From assembly GCF_034424155.1 (NCBI RefSeq), contig NZ_CP139992.1, positions 3,984,012 to 4,048,011 of the forward strand: 64,000 nt of DNA, in the 5' to 3' direction. Of this stretch, positions 10,543-20,390 are shown in pieces. The position numbers were made by a program, and so were the translations under genes. The notes beneath the pieces were generated by a model. The model worked only from the letters and a program-made list of their open reading frames with translations. It searched no databases and was not told the DNA's origin. How positions within the stretch are numbered: position 1 is the first letter of the stretch; the number at the start of each line of letters is the position of its first letter. This DNA comes from Hafnia alvei. Lineage in GTDB: Bacteria > Pseudomonadota > Gammaproteobacteria > Enterobacterales > Enterobacteriaceae.

Positions 10543-11244
10543 CTATTTCCCCTGCCCATAATAGGCACCCGCACCGTGTTTACGCAGGTAGTGTTTATCC
10601 AATAAAGCACGCTGCATCGAGTCAATTTCTGGCATCAGTTGGCGGGAGAAGATCCCCATGTAAGCGCACTCTTCTAGCACCACGGCATTATGCACCGCAT
10701 CTGCGGCATCGCAGCCCCACGCAAAGGGCCCGTGTGAATGCACTAACACTGCGGGAACCTGCATAGGGTCAATATCACGCAGGGTGAAGGTTTCAATAAT
10801 CACTTCACCGGTTTCATGCTCATAGTCGCCTTCAATTTCGTCTTGATTCATCAGACGCGTGCACGGAACAGTGCCATAAAAATAGTCTGCGTGCGTGGTG
10901 CCCCAAGCAGGCAAATCAAGTCCGGCCTGAGACCAAATGGTGGCGTGGCGCGAATGGGTATGAACGATACCGCCAATGTGCGGAAAAGCCCGATACAGCG
11001 CGAGATGGGTGGCCGTATCCGACGATGGCTTTTTATTTCCCTCCACCACATGACCGCTGGCTAAATCTACCACCACCATATCTTCTGCCTGCATTCCGTC
11101 ATATTCGACGCCAGAGGGCTTAATCACTACCCGCCCAGATTCACGATCGATTGCACTCACATTTCCCCAGGTAAACGTGACTAAGTGATGCTTAGGCAGA
11201 GCCAGATTGGCATCTAAAACCTGCTGTTTTAATTGCTCTAACAT
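10543..11244 (-). CDS. yiaS: L-ribulose-5-phosphate 4-epimerase (YiaS/UlaF/SgbE type)
   Basis: Last enzyme of the pathway; converts L-ribulose 5-phosphate to D-xylulose 5-phosphate for the pentose phosphate route. It is a class II aldolase-fold zinc enzyme of 233 residues. Visible motifs include [23 protein letters not shown], the zinc-binding [10 protein letters not shown] and a further His in [11 protein letters not shown]. The start was set at ATG 11244, with AAGGAGG 7 bases upstream, because the frame extends upstream only into the preceding gene. It overlaps that gene by 7 bases, which points to translational coupling. It closes the yia operon. Confidence 0.9.
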   Translation of the reverse strand: MLEQLKQQVLDANLALPKHHLVTFTWGNVSAIDRESGRVVIKPSGVEYDGMQAEDMVVVDLASGHVVEGNKKPSSDTATHLALYRAFPHIGGIVHTHSRHATIWSQAGLDLPAWGTTHADYFYGTVPCTRLMNQDEIEGDYEHETGEVIIETFTLRDIDPMQVPAVLVHSHGPFAWGCDAADAVHNAVVLEECAYMGIFSRQLMPEIDSMQRALLDKHYLRKHGAGAYYGQGK

Positions 11245-12110
11245 AACAAACCTCCTTCCAGCATCTTCGCTTCGATCCACTGCCGCGCTTTGATGATTTC
11301 CAGCACCGGCTCCGCTGATTTTTCCGTCCACATTTCGATCAAGAATGAACCACGATAGTTCAGCCGTTTTAGCGTTTGGAACACGCCGACAAAATCAACG
11401 CAGCCATCACCGAATGGCACATCGCGAAACTGCCCTTGGCTGGTTGCCGTCACCGGATAGGTATCTTTCAAATGAATCGCCGCAATACTATCGATACCCA
11501 ACTCCAGTTCGGCAGAGACATCATTGCCCCACGCGCTCAGATTTCCCACGTCGGGATAAACGCTAAACCACGGCGATGAAAGCAAACGATCCCATTTTTT
11601 CCACTTGGTAATGGAGTTCATGAATTCGGTATCCATGATCTCAACGGCCAGCATCACCTGCGCACCTGCGGCCTGCTCCACCGCCCACGCCAGCCCCTCG
11701 GTAAAACGCTGCTGAGTGCCTTCATCTTGCTCTTCGTAATACACGTCATAGCCCGCAAGCTGAATCGTTCTGATGCCTAAGTCGCGCGCCAGATAAATCG
11801 CTTTCGTCATAATGCTACGCGCCTGCTGGCGCACATTTTCGTCGTGACTGCCAAAAGGAAAACGCCGATGCGCTGATAAACACATGGAGGGAATAGCAAC
11901 CCCACTTTCCAGCATTGCTCCCACCAACGAGGTTCGCTGAGCAACGCTCCAGTCTAAACGGCTGAGTCTTTCGTCCGTTTCATCCACCGACATTTCAACG
12001 AAGTCGAACCCACAGCTTTTTGCCAGCGCTAAGCGCTCTGGCCAGCTTAAGGTTTTTGGCAGGGCTTTTTCATAAATGCCGAGTGGATGACGTCGTTTGA
12101 TGATGTTCAT
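11238..12110 (-). CDS. yiaR: L-xylulose-5-phosphate 3-epimerase (YiaR/UlaE/SgbU type)
   Basis: TIM-barrel epimerase that converts L-xylulose 5-phosphate to L-ribulose 5-phosphate. The 290 residues begin [19 protein letters not shown] and include [17 protein letters not shown], the metal-ligand regions [11 protein letters not shown] and [10 protein letters not shown], and HLKDTYPV, all of the UlaE family. The start ATG 12110 overlaps the stop of the decarboxylase gene as ATGA and has a run of G residues as ribosome-binding site. The five-codon-longer alternative has no support. It is the eighth of nine genes in the cluster. Confidence 0.9.
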   Translation of the reverse strand: MNIIKRRHPLGIYEKALPKTLSWPERLALAKSCGFDFVEMSVDETDERLSRLDWSVAQRTSLVGAMLESGVAIPSMCLSAHRRFPFGSHDENVRQQARSIMTKAIYLARDLGIRTIQLAGYDVYYEEQDEGTQQRFTEGLAWAVEQAAGAQVMLAVEIMDTEFMNSITKWKKWDRLLSSPWFSVYPDVGNLSAWGNDVSAELELGIDSIAAIHLKDTYPVTATSQGQFRDVPFGDGCVDFVGVFQTLKRLNYRGSFLIEMWTEKSAEPVLEIIKARQWIEAKMLEGGLLC

Positions 12111-12766
12111 CGTGATGCCCCCCAAATTTCATCGATCTGCTGATGAAACGCCTGTGCAACCTCTTGCGGATGCTCAGCTTCAGACAATGCACGGCCAGCG
12201 ATAAACGCTCTGACGGAGATATCTTTAAACAGCGCGAGATCCTGTGGCGTGATCCCTCCGGTGATCGACAACTCCAATCCCAGATCGGAAAGCTGCTTCA
12301 TTCGATCCAGATCCTGCGGGCTCCAAGATTGCCCGCTAGCCTGAGCGTCGCGCCCACGATGATAAATCGCCTGACGCACTCCGGCGGCTCGCCAGGCTTT
12401 CGCATCGTCGAGCGTCCAATTGCCAAATAGCTCAATTTGAATCTCACCGCCGCGAGACTGAGCCACCTGATGCGCTTTTATCACCGTCGCCAACGGGGCT
12501 GCGCAGATCACCGTCATCCAGTTTGCACCGGCGTCGAAGGCCTCGGTTGCCAAGGTTTCTCCGGCATCTGCCACTTTGAGGTCGGCAACAATAATGCTAT
12601 CAGGACACATCTGACGCAGCGCCCGCACAGCCTGCAATCCTTCACTGATGCACAGGATCGTACCGGCTTCGATAATATCCACGTGGTTTCGCAGCGCACT
12701 CACGCTTTGCAACGCCGGGTTCAGGCTCGTGTGATCCAGCGCGAGCTGGAGCAAAGGTCGGTTCAT
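12107..12766 (-). CDS. yiaQ: 3-keto-L-gulonate-6-phosphate decarboxylase (YiaQ/UlaD/SgbH type)
   Basis: Decarboxylates 3-keto-L-gulonate 6-phosphate to L-xylulose 5-phosphate with release of CO2. It is an orotidine-monophosphate-decarboxylase-superfamily barrel of 219 residues: LQLALDHTSL with the first catalytic Asp, IIEAGTILC, the signature VADLKVADAGE, and the phosphate-binding SITGGITPQDLAL and FIAGRALSEA. The start is ATG 12766 behind GAGGAGC; an upstream in-frame ATG at 12832 would add 22 residues without family support. It sits 13 bases after the kinase stop and overlaps the epimerase gene. Confidence 0.92.
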   Translation of the reverse strand: MNRPLLQLALDHTSLNPALQSVSALRNHVDIIEAGTILCISEGLQAVRALRQMCPDSIIVADLKVADAGETLATEAFDAGANWMTVICAAPLATVIKAHQVAQSRGGEIQIELFGNWTLDDAKAWRAAGVRQAIYHRGRDAQASGQSWSPQDLDRMKQLSDLGLELSITGGITPQDLALFKDISVRAFIAGRALSEAEHPQEVAQAFHQQIDEIWGASR

Positions 12767-12779
12767 AATGAATAGCTCC

Positions 12780-14306
12780 TCAAGACTTGGACAACGATGA
12801 GCAGCGCACGTGATAGCCATGCAATGCTTCAATCAAATATTGGTAACGGGTAAATTTGTGCTGATAGGCCGACCACGCCGAGCTATCGGGTTCAATGCGT
12901 TGAATGGCGTGGTTAAGCTGGCTTTGCGCCTGTTTAACGCTGGAGTACACACCGCTGCCCACCAGCGCCACCAAGGCCGCGCCTAAACAGCCCGTTTCTT
13001 CAACCTGTGGCAATTCAACGGGTAAGCCACTGACATCAGCCAGCATTTGCATCCAGACTTTTGAGCGCGCAGGCCCGCCGGTAACGCGCAGTTTGCGTAC
13101 CTGCGTAAAACGTTCACGCATACGGTTGAGATGCGTCATGTGGCTAAACACCACGCCCTCATAAACCGCCTGTAAAAGATGCTCGCGCCGATGGAGCGAT
13201 TGCAGACCATAAAAACCGGCGGTCATATCCAAACCGGCATTGCTGCCATACAAAAACGGCAAAAACATCACGTCGCTGCCGGCCTTCGGTAAAGCGCCTA
13301 CCGACTGATTAATCTCTTCAAAACTGATACCGCCGCACTGTTGGGTTAGCCATTCCAAGTTGGCAGAAGAGGTTGGGCTGGCCTCATGCACGATGTAATT
13401 ATTCTCATCGTCGCCCGGTGCATTGGCATAACGCCCATAGACGTAGGGATAGGGTTCATTCGGGGAAATATGTTTGGCAACACCGCTGGTCACCGCCCAG
13501 GTTCCCATCACGGCGTTAAGCGTGAGCTCATCCTGTAGGCCCGCACAGATCGCGGTAGAGACCACATCAAACAGCCCACCCACCACGGGAGTACCCGCGC
13601 ATAGCCCCGTAGCTTCAGCCACCTCATGCGTCACTTTCCCGCATATTTCAGTGGAGCCCACAATCGGTGGCAGAGCACAAGAAACCTCGGAAATCCCAAG
13701 CCACTGCGTGAGCTGAGGGTCATATTCGCCCTGCATCATGTTGTAGAGATTGGATTCAGAAATGTTCGTCTCTTCGCAGCCGCGCTCTCCCGTCAGGCAA
13801 AAACGCAGATAGTCATGCGCCATCATTACTGAGCCAATTTTCTGATAACGCTCTGGCTGATGCCGTTTAACCCAGCGCAGTAAAGAAACCGGATGGCCGG
13901 TCCACAGAGTTTGCCGTGTCAGTGGATAGAGCATCTCCGGCAGCCCATCACGTTGCCATTGCGACACCACGTCAATCGCTCGCCGATCCGATGACAACAT
14001 GGCATTGCCCAGCGGCCGGTTTTCTTTATCTAAGAGAAACAGTCCCTTGCCCTGAGCCGATATCCCGATAGCCTGCACCTGCTGACCATTTACACCGCTT
14101 TGGCGCAACAGCGTGGCGATAGTTTCTATGCAGGCTTTCCACAGCAGAGACATATCACGTTCGGCCCAGCCCAGATGCTCACTTATCACCGGCAATGCTT
14201 GGCGGCTAATACACAATTCCGCACCTTGCCTATCGTATAATCCCGCTTTGAGATAGGTTCCGCCGCAGTCGATACCCAGCCAATATTCCGTGGATGTCGC
14301 ACTCAT
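12780..14306 (-). CDS. lyxK: L-xylulose kinase / 3-keto-L-gulonate kinase LyxK (YiaP)
   Basis: FGGY-family sugar kinase that phosphorylates L-xylulose or, in this pathway, 3-keto-L-gulonate. The 508 residues carry the ATP-site motif LGIDCGGTYLKAGLYD, the FGGY N-terminal signature region (ISAQGKGLFLLD), GLFDVVSTA, MGTWAVTSG and the C-terminal RVTGGPARSKVWMQMLADV. Similarity to E. coli LyxK is strong by eye along the whole length. ATG 14306 was chosen (AGGA 9 bases upstream); the frame runs on to 14354 into a repeat element, but those residues match nothing. It follows the transporter gene by about 145 bases. Confidence 0.92.
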   Translation of the reverse strand: MSATSTEYWLGIDCGGTYLKAGLYDRQGAELCISRQALPVISEHLGWAERDMSLLWKACIETIATLLRQSGVNGQQVQAIGISAQGKGLFLLDKENRPLGNAMLSSDRRAIDVVSQWQRDGLPEMLYPLTRQTLWTGHPVSLLRWVKRHQPERYQKIGSVMMAHDYLRFCLTGERGCEETNISESNLYNMMQGEYDPQLTQWLGISEVSCALPPIVGSTEICGKVTHEVAEATGLCAGTPVVGGLFDVVSTAICAGLQDELTLNAVMGTWAVTSGVAKHISPNEPYPYVYGRYANAPGDDENNYIVHEASPTSSANLEWLTQQCGGISFEEINQSVGALPKAGSDVMFLPFLYGSNAGLDMTAGFYGLQSLHRREHLLQAVYEGVVFSHMTHLNRMRERFTQVRKLRVTGGPARSKVWMQMLADVSGLPVELPQVEETGCLGAALVALVGSGVYSSVKQAQSQLNHAIQRIEPDSSAWSAYQHKFTRYQYLIEALHGYHVRCSSLSKS

Positions 14307-14340
14307 AATCATTCCTGTTATTTGCATTGATTGCCCAACC

Positions 14341-14448
14341 AGTCCCCCTACCAACTTCCCCCTTGTCAGGGGAAAGGGCCGATCGAGACCCTTACAAACT
14401 ACGCTGAACGGTCCCCTCCCCTGCGAAGGGGAGGATTAGGGTGGGGTC
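14341..14448. repeat. C-rich inverted-repeat element between lyxK and yiaX2
   Basis: The left arm (AGTCCCCCTACCAACTTCCC..) and the right arm (..GGGGAGGATTAGGGTGGGGT) are imperfect inverse complements, each also containing its own hairpin (CCCCCTTGTCAGGGG and CCCCTGCGAAGGGG). The element starts 3 bases after the transporter stop. It belongs with the element at 36755-36922. Non-coding. Confidence 0.7.
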
Positions 14449-14451
14449 TAT

Positions 14452-15789
14452 TTATGCCGCCGTACGTTTACCTTCTGGCAGTTGCGCACCAGACTGCGTT
14501 GGCACATCACATTTTGCTGGCAGCAACAGGGCCAGCAGCGCCGCTATCGCCAGCGACAGCGCAAGGCAATAAACACCGGCGTCTTTGTTGTAATAAGTAA
14601 TCAGCAAGCCAACCGCATACGGCCCGCAAAATCCGCCGAGATTACCGAGCGCATTAATTACCCCACGCGCCCCACCCGCCATTTCTGCGCTAAATAGCTT
14701 GGCTGGAATGGTCCAAAATACGCCCGCGGCCGACTGTAGAAATACGCCGCAGCCCACCAGCATTGCGTATGACCACCACACATGGTTTTTCAACGTCACA
14801 GACAGGAACATACACGCGGCAAAACCCAGCAGCGGTAAGAACACAAACAGCTTGCGTTTGCCGGTGCGGTCAGAGAGTGAAGAAAAGAGGAACATGCCTG
14901 CCATCGCTCCCACATAAGGGAGGATGGCCAACATGCCCACCTGCCCCATTGAGGTATGCGTCAGCTCTTTGAGGATGGTCGGCAGCCACAGGGTGTAGCC
15001 GTAAATACCGGTTTGATAAAAGAAGTTCAGCGCGATCAACTGCCACATGGTTTTATCGGACAGGACCGCACTCAGAGAGGCGTTTTTCACCTCTTTTCCG
15101 GCAATCGCGCGCTGCTCTTCGGCTAAGGTGGCGATCAGCCAATTTTTCTCTTTTTCCGAGATCCAGCGTGCCTCTTGTGGTCGGTCACACACCGCCATAA
15201 CCCACAGAACCAGCACCGCCACCGACATCAAACCTTCAATAATGAACAGCCAGCGCCAGTCAAGCGCAGTGATAATCCAGCCCGAAAGCGGTGCCGTGAT
15301 AATGCCGGCAATCGGCACAAACATAATCACAATCGCATTGGCGCGTCCGCGTTCCGCATCTGGGAACCAGTTGCTGATCATGGTGAGCACGACGGGCAGC
15401 ATTCCCCCTTCCGCCACCCCGAGAGCAAAGCGCAGAAACAGGAGTTGGTAATGATTCGTCACCAAGCCGGTTAAAATGGAAATAACTACCCACGCAACCA
15501 GTGACCAGCCAATAAATTTTTTCCCGCTGCCATGCACGGCAATTTTTCCACCGGGAACTTGCAGGAATAAATAACCAATAAAAAAGATGCCGCCAGCTAA
15601 GCCTGCCATGGAGGCCGTAATACCGAGATCTGCATCCATGCCTCCAGGCATCGCAAACGCGATATTCACCCTATCCATATAGGAAATAATGCAGGCAATT
15701 AAGATCGGTGGAATTATTCTTAGCCATCGCTGACGAGGAATATCATTTGGTATATTATTTTTATGTAGGGTATCAGAGTTAGATTTCAT
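14452..15789 (-). CDS. yiaX2: MFS transporter of the anion:cation symporter family (YiaX2)
   Basis: Inner-membrane carrier that probably imports the yia pathway substrate (an L-ascorbate breakdown product such as 2,3-diketo-L-gulonate). The 445 residues have 12 membrane segments; the first carries SYMDRVNIAFAMPGGMDADL, a signature of the ACS family. Also seen are RFALGVAEGGMLPVVLTMIS and NWFPDAERGRANAI. In Klebsiella a transporter called YiaX2 lies between YiaX1 and LyxK, and the same order is found here. The start is ATG 15789 behind AAGGCG. It replaces the YiaMNO TRAP transporter of E. coli. The exact substrate is inferred from context. Confidence 0.85.
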   Translation of the reverse strand: MKSNSDTLHKNNIPNDIPRQRWLRIIPPILIACIISYMDRVNIAFAMPGGMDADLGITASMAGLAGGIFFIGYLFLQVPGGKIAVHGSGKKFIGWSLVAWVVISILTGLVTNHYQLLFLRFALGVAEGGMLPVVLTMISNWFPDAERGRANAIVIMFVPIAGIITAPLSGWIITALDWRWLFIIEGLMSVAVLVLWVMAVCDRPQEARWISEKEKNWLIATLAEEQRAIAGKEVKNASLSAVLSDKTMWQLIALNFFYQTGIYGYTLWLPTILKELTHTSMGQVGMLAILPYVGAMAGMFLFSSLSDRTGKRKLFVFLPLLGFAACMFLSVTLKNHVWWSYAMLVGCGVFLQSAAGVFWTIPAKLFSAEMAGGARGVINALGNLGGFCGPYAVGLLITYYNKDAGVYCLALSLAIAALLALLLPAKCDVPTQSGAQLPEGKRTAA

Positions 15790-15913
15790 AACTTCACGCC
15801 TTAATCATTATTGATACGGCCCGTACAGTGATATGCACAGATTTCCCCATTGACATGGGTTTATTTGGTGAAGACTTAATGCATTTAATCCATTAAAAAA
15901 AGATAAAGTTTTA

Positions 15914-16876
15914 TTACTGATTTCGTGTCGCGATATTTAAAGCCTTAATTCCATCGCGCAATATATCAATACGATGTGCAACGCTGGCTTGCGGATCAAT
16001 TTCTAATAGTTTAATTCCAGCAAAACTTAATGATTCCAATGGCGCTAACGCAAACATTTCAGACGCCAGTTCTACGGTCATTAAACTTTCAGCACAGTTA
16101 ACCCGTGCGCTTGCGAACGGCGCAAAAGGCGCGTGTAAATCTTGCCAATCACCGTATGCGCCACCTGTCGTGGTGCCAGAAAACATCAACGCTTTGAGCA
16201 CTCCGGCCTGCTGGCTTTGTTGCAGATGCTGTAATGGCAATTCCGTACTGCGTCCTTCAATCGCTGAACGAGCCCAGTTAATGGCTACCCCAACCTCTTT
16301 TTCCAATGCCTGTATCACCGCAATTTCCTGCTCTAAAGGCAAAAAGCCTTTGCGTGAATCAGATTTATTCATTGCGTCGCAGTGTTCAATCACCAGTTCG
16401 CACGGCCAGTCCCAGCGCACAATCTGCTGCATTGACTCAGCAAAGCATTCTGCCGCCAGCGCAACATCATCAGAGCCAGCCAATGGCGCAGACTGAATCT
16501 CCAAAGCGAGGATTTTCTTCATGCCAAAGCGATCGTTGGTACGGTTAATTTTATTCAAAATATGGCGATAGTATTCAACGCAGGCCAAGCGCTGCGCTTT
16601 ATCTGCCGAAGCTAAACCAAAGCCACCATGCCCTGCACGACGGCGCATCGTTTCCATGACGGCGGTAACAACAATTTGCCAGTCCGCGGGGATCTGTTGA
16701 AATAAATAGTCATCGCCATATGGATGAAGGTTTTCTAAACAAGGCTGTTCAATCCCACTAATTCCCTCAACGTCCGCAAGGCCACGCCAGAACGCCGTCT
16801 CTTGATCGCGGTCGAGTTGATGAAATGAAGGTGCGCAGGGGTATGCCCCGACGATAAAGCCGTGATTATGATTCAT
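15914..16876 (-). CDS. yiaX1: YiaX1-like protein (DUF4862), function unknown
   Basis: A 320-residue soluble protein, no signal peptide. It begins [20 protein letters not shown] and shows a TIM-barrel-like pattern of repeated beta-alpha units: [54 protein letters not shown], and [18 protein letters not shown] recall this family as DUF4862, and by position it equals YiaX1 of the Klebsiella yiaKLX1X2PQRS cluster. The conserved Glu, His and Asp residues would suit a metal-dependent sugar isomerase or epimerase, but that is only a fold-based guess. The gene starts behind AAGGGA and lies 37 bases downstream of yiaL. Confidence 0.7.
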   Translation of the reverse strand: MNHNHGFIVGAYPCAPSFHQLDRDQETAFWRGLADVEGISGIEQPCLENLHPYGDDYLFQQIPADWQIVVTAVMETMRRRAGHGGFGLASADKAQRLACVEYYRHILNKINRTNDRFGMKKILALEIQSAPLAGSDDVALAAECFAESMQQIVRWDWPCELVIEHCDAMNKSDSRKGFLPLEQEIAVIQALEKEVGVAINWARSAIEGRSTELPLQHLQQSQQAGVLKALMFSGTTTGGAYGDWQDLHAPFAPFASARVNCAESLMTVELASEMFALAPLESLSFAGIKLLEIDPQASVAHRIDILRDGIKALNIATRNQ

Positions 16877-16913
16877 TGAAAATTATCCCTTGGTGGTGGA
16901 AATAATGAATACT

Positions 16914-17393
<480 letters not shown>

Positions 17394-18392
17394 TTAAAGT
17401 GCCTGAATTTTTGCCCATACGCTGTCGTCAATGGTGATACCATTGCGGCGGTTTTCGGCCAGCAGTTGAGTAAACTCATGGCCTGGCAAACGAATCGCCA
17501 CCTCAGGATTAGCGCGTTCAGCCCCTTTCACGTAATCCATAATGCGCTGTAGCTTGGCATCGCGAGTCGCACCTTCAATTAAGCGATCGACCTCAATGGC
17601 GATAAAAATCTGTGAAATCCCATATTCATCAGAGTTGTCCTCTGTCACTTCAGCAACCGAGGCACCATCAGACAACAGCGTCGCAATCATATCCAGCACG
17701 ATGGATAAGCCGGAACCTTTCCAGTATCCCATCGGTAAAATACGGCGATTTTTCTCTATCACGCCCGGTTCACGAGTGAGATTACCCTCATCATCGAAGC
17801 CCCCGTCAACGGGCAATTCACGTCCTGCTAAGCGGTTCACTTCCAACATGCCGTAAGAGAACATCGACATCGACATATCTACCATGGTGATCGGATTTCC
17901 CGGAATCGCCACGATCAACGGATTCGTACCAATGCGACACTCTTTTGCTCCCCACGGTGGCATAACGGCAATCGAATTCGTCCAGCAAATACCAATATAG
18001 CCCTTCTCAGCGGCCTGCCATCCGTAGCTTCCGCCACGCATCCAGTGGTTGGCGTTACGCACCGCAATTAAACCAATGCCGTGGTCTGAGGCCAAAGACA
18101 TCGCGCGATCCATCATTTTTTTCGCCGTGAGATTGCCGATAGAACGCTGCGCATCCCATTGCTCAATCGCCCCCAATGCTAAAACGCGTTTTGCCTGTGC
18201 ATCAGGAATAATATCTCCCGCCTCAAGCTGTTGGATAAAACGAGGAAAACGGTTCACCCCGTGAGAATACACGCCGGATTCCGTGGTTTGGGCAAACATG
18301 GTCGCGCACTCACTGGCGGTTTCAGCCTGAACGCCACGTGCCAATAGCACGCGTTCAAACTCCTGTTTTAACTGGTCAAAACTCACTCGCAT
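17394..18392 (-). CDS. yiaK: 2,3-diketo-L-gulonate reductase YiaK
   Basis: NADH-dependent reductase of the LDH2/malate family that turns 2,3-diketo-L-gulonate into 3-keto-L-gulonate, the first pathway step. It has 332 residues as in E. coli. Family motifs include the catalytic-His region [26 protein letters not shown] and [11 protein letters not shown], then [23 protein letters not shown]. The start ATG 18392 follows GAGGAGAG. It is the first gene of the operon and is divergent from yiaJ; the shared 298-bp region holds a 17-bp palindrome. Confidence 0.93.
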   Translation of the reverse strand: MRVSFDQLKQEFERVLLARGVQAETASECATMFAQTTESGVYSHGVNRFPRFIQQLEAGDIIPDAQAKRVLALGAIEQWDAQRSIGNLTAKKMMDRAMSLASDHGIGLIAVRNANHWMRGGSYGWQAAEKGYIGICWTNSIAVMPPWGAKECRIGTNPLIVAIPGNPITMVDMSMSMFSYGMLEVNRLAGRELPVDGGFDDEGNLTREPGVIEKNRRILPMGYWKGSGLSIVLDMIATLLSDGASVAEVTEDNSDEYGISQIFIAIEVDRLIEGATRDAKLQRIMDYVKGAERANPEVAIRLPGHEFTQLLAENRRNGITIDDSVWAKIQAL

Positions 18393-18444
18393 ACCGCTCT
18401 CCTCGTGATTCAGACAATCTATCTGTTGGTTTTTAAATCTTTAA

Positions 18445-18461
18445 ATTTCACTATGTGAAAT
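18445..18461. promoter_or_regulatory. Perfect palindrome in the yiaK-yiaJ control region, candidate YiaJ operator
   Basis: ATTTCAC-TAT-GTGAAAT is a perfect 7-bp inverted repeat centred 61 bases upstream of the yiaK start. IclR-family regulators bind short palindromes of this kind. A second, smaller palindrome (CACTGCAGTG) lies at 18655-18664, close to the yiaJ start. Binding by YiaJ is inferred. Confidence 0.45.
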
Positions 18462-18690
18462 CAGATTCCAAAAAATAATACCGCTCAAATTTTAACAAGT
18501 CAAAGCACTGACGTTTTTTAAAAGGCATTAAAATCAATAGTTTGTTTTTTATCATTCAAGAACGTGACGTGAAACACACTTCGGGTAGGGGGAACAGGGG
18601 AAGGGAAATAATGCAAAGGAATAGCAAAAAATGGCGATAAATTGGGTTAACATCACTGCAGTGTGATTTGACTGGAAAGATTAAAGGCGA

Positions 18691-19512
18691 ATGAAAACAA
18701 AAGAGAAAGAAACCGAGATCGAGCCAAGCAAAGAAAAACCAGCAGGAAGCCAAAGTCTTTTTCGCGGCCTTCAGCTTATTGAGATCCTGAGCAACTACCC
18801 TAACGGCTGTCCGTTAGCGCATCTTTCTGAGCTAGCGCAATTAAACAAAAGCACCGTGCACCGCCTGTTACAGGGCCTGCAATCCTGCGGCTATGTCACT
18901 CCGGCACCAGCGGCAGGCAGCTACCGTTTAACCACCAAGTTTATTGCCGTTGGACAAAAAGCACTCTCTTCGTTAAACATCATCCATGTGGCTGCCCCTC
19001 ATTTAGAGGCGCTGAATATTGCCACCGGAGAAACCATTAACTTCTCCAGCCGCGAAGACGATCACGCCATTTTGATTTATAAATTAGAGCCAACGACCGG
19101 CATGCTGCGAACGCGCGCCTATATCGGCCAGCACATGCCTCTGTATTGTTCAGCGATGGGGAAAATCTACATGGCCTATGGCCATCACGACTATGTAGAG
19201 CCTTATTGGAAGAGCCATCAAGATGAGATCCAGCCGCTTACGCGCAATACCATTATTCAGCTAGATCAGATGTACCAAGAGTTAGAGCAGATCCGCCAGC
19301 AGGGAATGGCGATGGACAGAGAAGAAAACGAGCTGGGCGTATCCTGTATTGCGGTACCGATCTTTGATATTCATCACCGCGTAAGTTATTCCGTCTCCAT
19401 TTCCCTTTCAACCGCCAAGTTGGGGATGATTGGTGAACAGAATTTGTTAAAACCACTCAAAGAGACCGCAGCGGCGATATCGCGCGAGCTGGGCCTCAAT
19501 ACCTACGAATAG
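18691..19512 (+). CDS. yiaJ: IclR-family regulator of the yia operon
   Basis: DNA-binding repressor of the yia genes, divergent from yiaK. Of 273 residues, about 22-85 are the winged-helix domain (LFRGLQLIEILSNYPNGCPLAHLSELAQLNKSTVHRLLQGL). The rest is the IclR effector-binding domain (GQHMPLYCSAMGKIYMAYG; the C-terminal signature region MDREENELGVSCIAVPIFD). ATG 18691 is preceded by AAAGGCG. The N-terminal 15 residues are highly charged, rich in Lys and Glu. The inducer cannot be read from sequence; in Klebsiella, L-ascorbate 6-phosphate is implicated. Confidence 0.9.
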   Translation: MKTKEKETEIEPSKEKPAGSQSLFRGLQLIEILSNYPNGCPLAHLSELAQLNKSTVHRLLQGLQSCGYVTPAPAAGSYRLTTKFIAVGQKALSSLNIIHVAAPHLEALNIATGETINFSSREDDHAILIYKLEPTTGMLRTRAYIGQHMPLYCSAMGKIYMAYGHHDYVEPYWKSHQDEIQPLTRNTIIQLDQMYQELEQIRQQGMAMDREENELGVSCIAVPIFDIHHRVSYSVSISLSTAKLGMIGEQNLLKPLKETAAAISRELGLNTYE

Positions 19513-19530
19513 TCCCGCTGTGTTGTCTAC

Positions 19531-19552
19531 CGTTGCCGCCTAGGCGGCAACG
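19531..19552. repeat. Perfect 22-bp palindrome spanning the stop codon of the DUF3156-like gene
   Basis: Two 11-base arms, CGTTGCCGCCT and AGGCGGCAACG, without spacer. The palindrome encodes the last Val-Ala-Ala codons and the TAG of the minus-strand gene and lies 18 bases after yiaJ. It may act as a bidirectional terminator, though no T-run follows. Confidence 0.6.
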
Positions 19553-20160
19553 CCTTCGCTGGCGACTCGCGTCATTAATTCATCAAACATCTGCATAACG
19601 TTTACTAACTGCTGGCGCTGATCGTGATGCAGTTTTTGATACCGACGCTCTACCGGAACCTGACTAATCACCTCGGACGCCGCGTAGTGCTCAATTTCCA
19701 GCCACCACTGGCCTTGCTCTGCGCGCAGATTTAGATGGCGGAAATGCAAGTTTTCCAGAGCTGCAAAAATATGCGGATAACAATTCAGAACCGCTAACAA
19801 ACGCTGGCTATCGTCATTTTTATCTTTGCAGCGAAACTGCACGCCGCCGCGCCCTAAAATATTGCCATTATGCGCCTTCAGCCTGACGGGCTGCTGCAAT
19901 CCGGTCGATCCCTGAAGATGAAAATGACTACACACCACAAATGAGCGAAATAGCGCCGTCGCTTTTTCCCGTATTTCGATCGTTAATCCCTGCGGCAAAG
20001 CAACCGTCAAACTACACGATGAGGTGCGCTCACAGGCATAAGGACGAAAATCACGCGCCACCAGATTTAACATCTGCCCAGGTCGATAACCCACAGGTTC
20101 ACGCGACGTCATCAACCAATGCCACGCACGACTCAGTAACGGAACTGCGCTGTTCACCAC
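19540..20160 (-). CDS. DUF3156-like protein, copy 1
   Basis: About 206 residues, no signal peptide or membrane segment. It is clearly paralogous to the protein at 21678-22295: shared stretches are the GYxPGxxL-LVxxxxxPxxCxR region, the xTGLQQP motif, ILGRGxxxF, NDDSxRLxAVLxCYPxIxxAL and the ending GVAA. I recall the family as DUF3156, of unknown function. Start codons are two tandem GTGs (20160 and 20157); GTG 20157, giving MNSAV, aligns better with the paralogue's MNSEV. GGAG lies just upstream. No function can be assigned. Confidence 0.65.
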   Translation of the reverse strand: MVNSAVPLLSRAWHWLMTSREPVGYRPGQMLNLVARDFRPYACERTSSCSLTVALPQGLTIEIREKATALFRSFVVCSHFHLQGSTGLQQPVRLKAHNGNILGRGGVQFRCKDKNDDSQRLLAVLNCYPHIFAALENLHFRHLNLRAEQGQWWLEIEHYAASEVISQVPVERRYQKLHHDQRQQLVNVMQMFDELMTRVASEGVAA

Positions 20161-20390
20161 TCACTCTCCATCGACATAATTCATATTGTTGCGTTAGCCA
20201 AGCGTGGCCAACAGGCGGCGTAATATACACAATCCGCAGACTGATGCAAAAGCACTCATGTGGATGAGGTTTAGAGAGTTTAGGGGAGAGGTATTTTGAG
20301 GTGAGATTACTATTTATTTACATTTTTGCAACTTAATCCTAATTCAAATCATGCACACGCTACCGATAAGGCCGCGTATGCATAGCTTCG

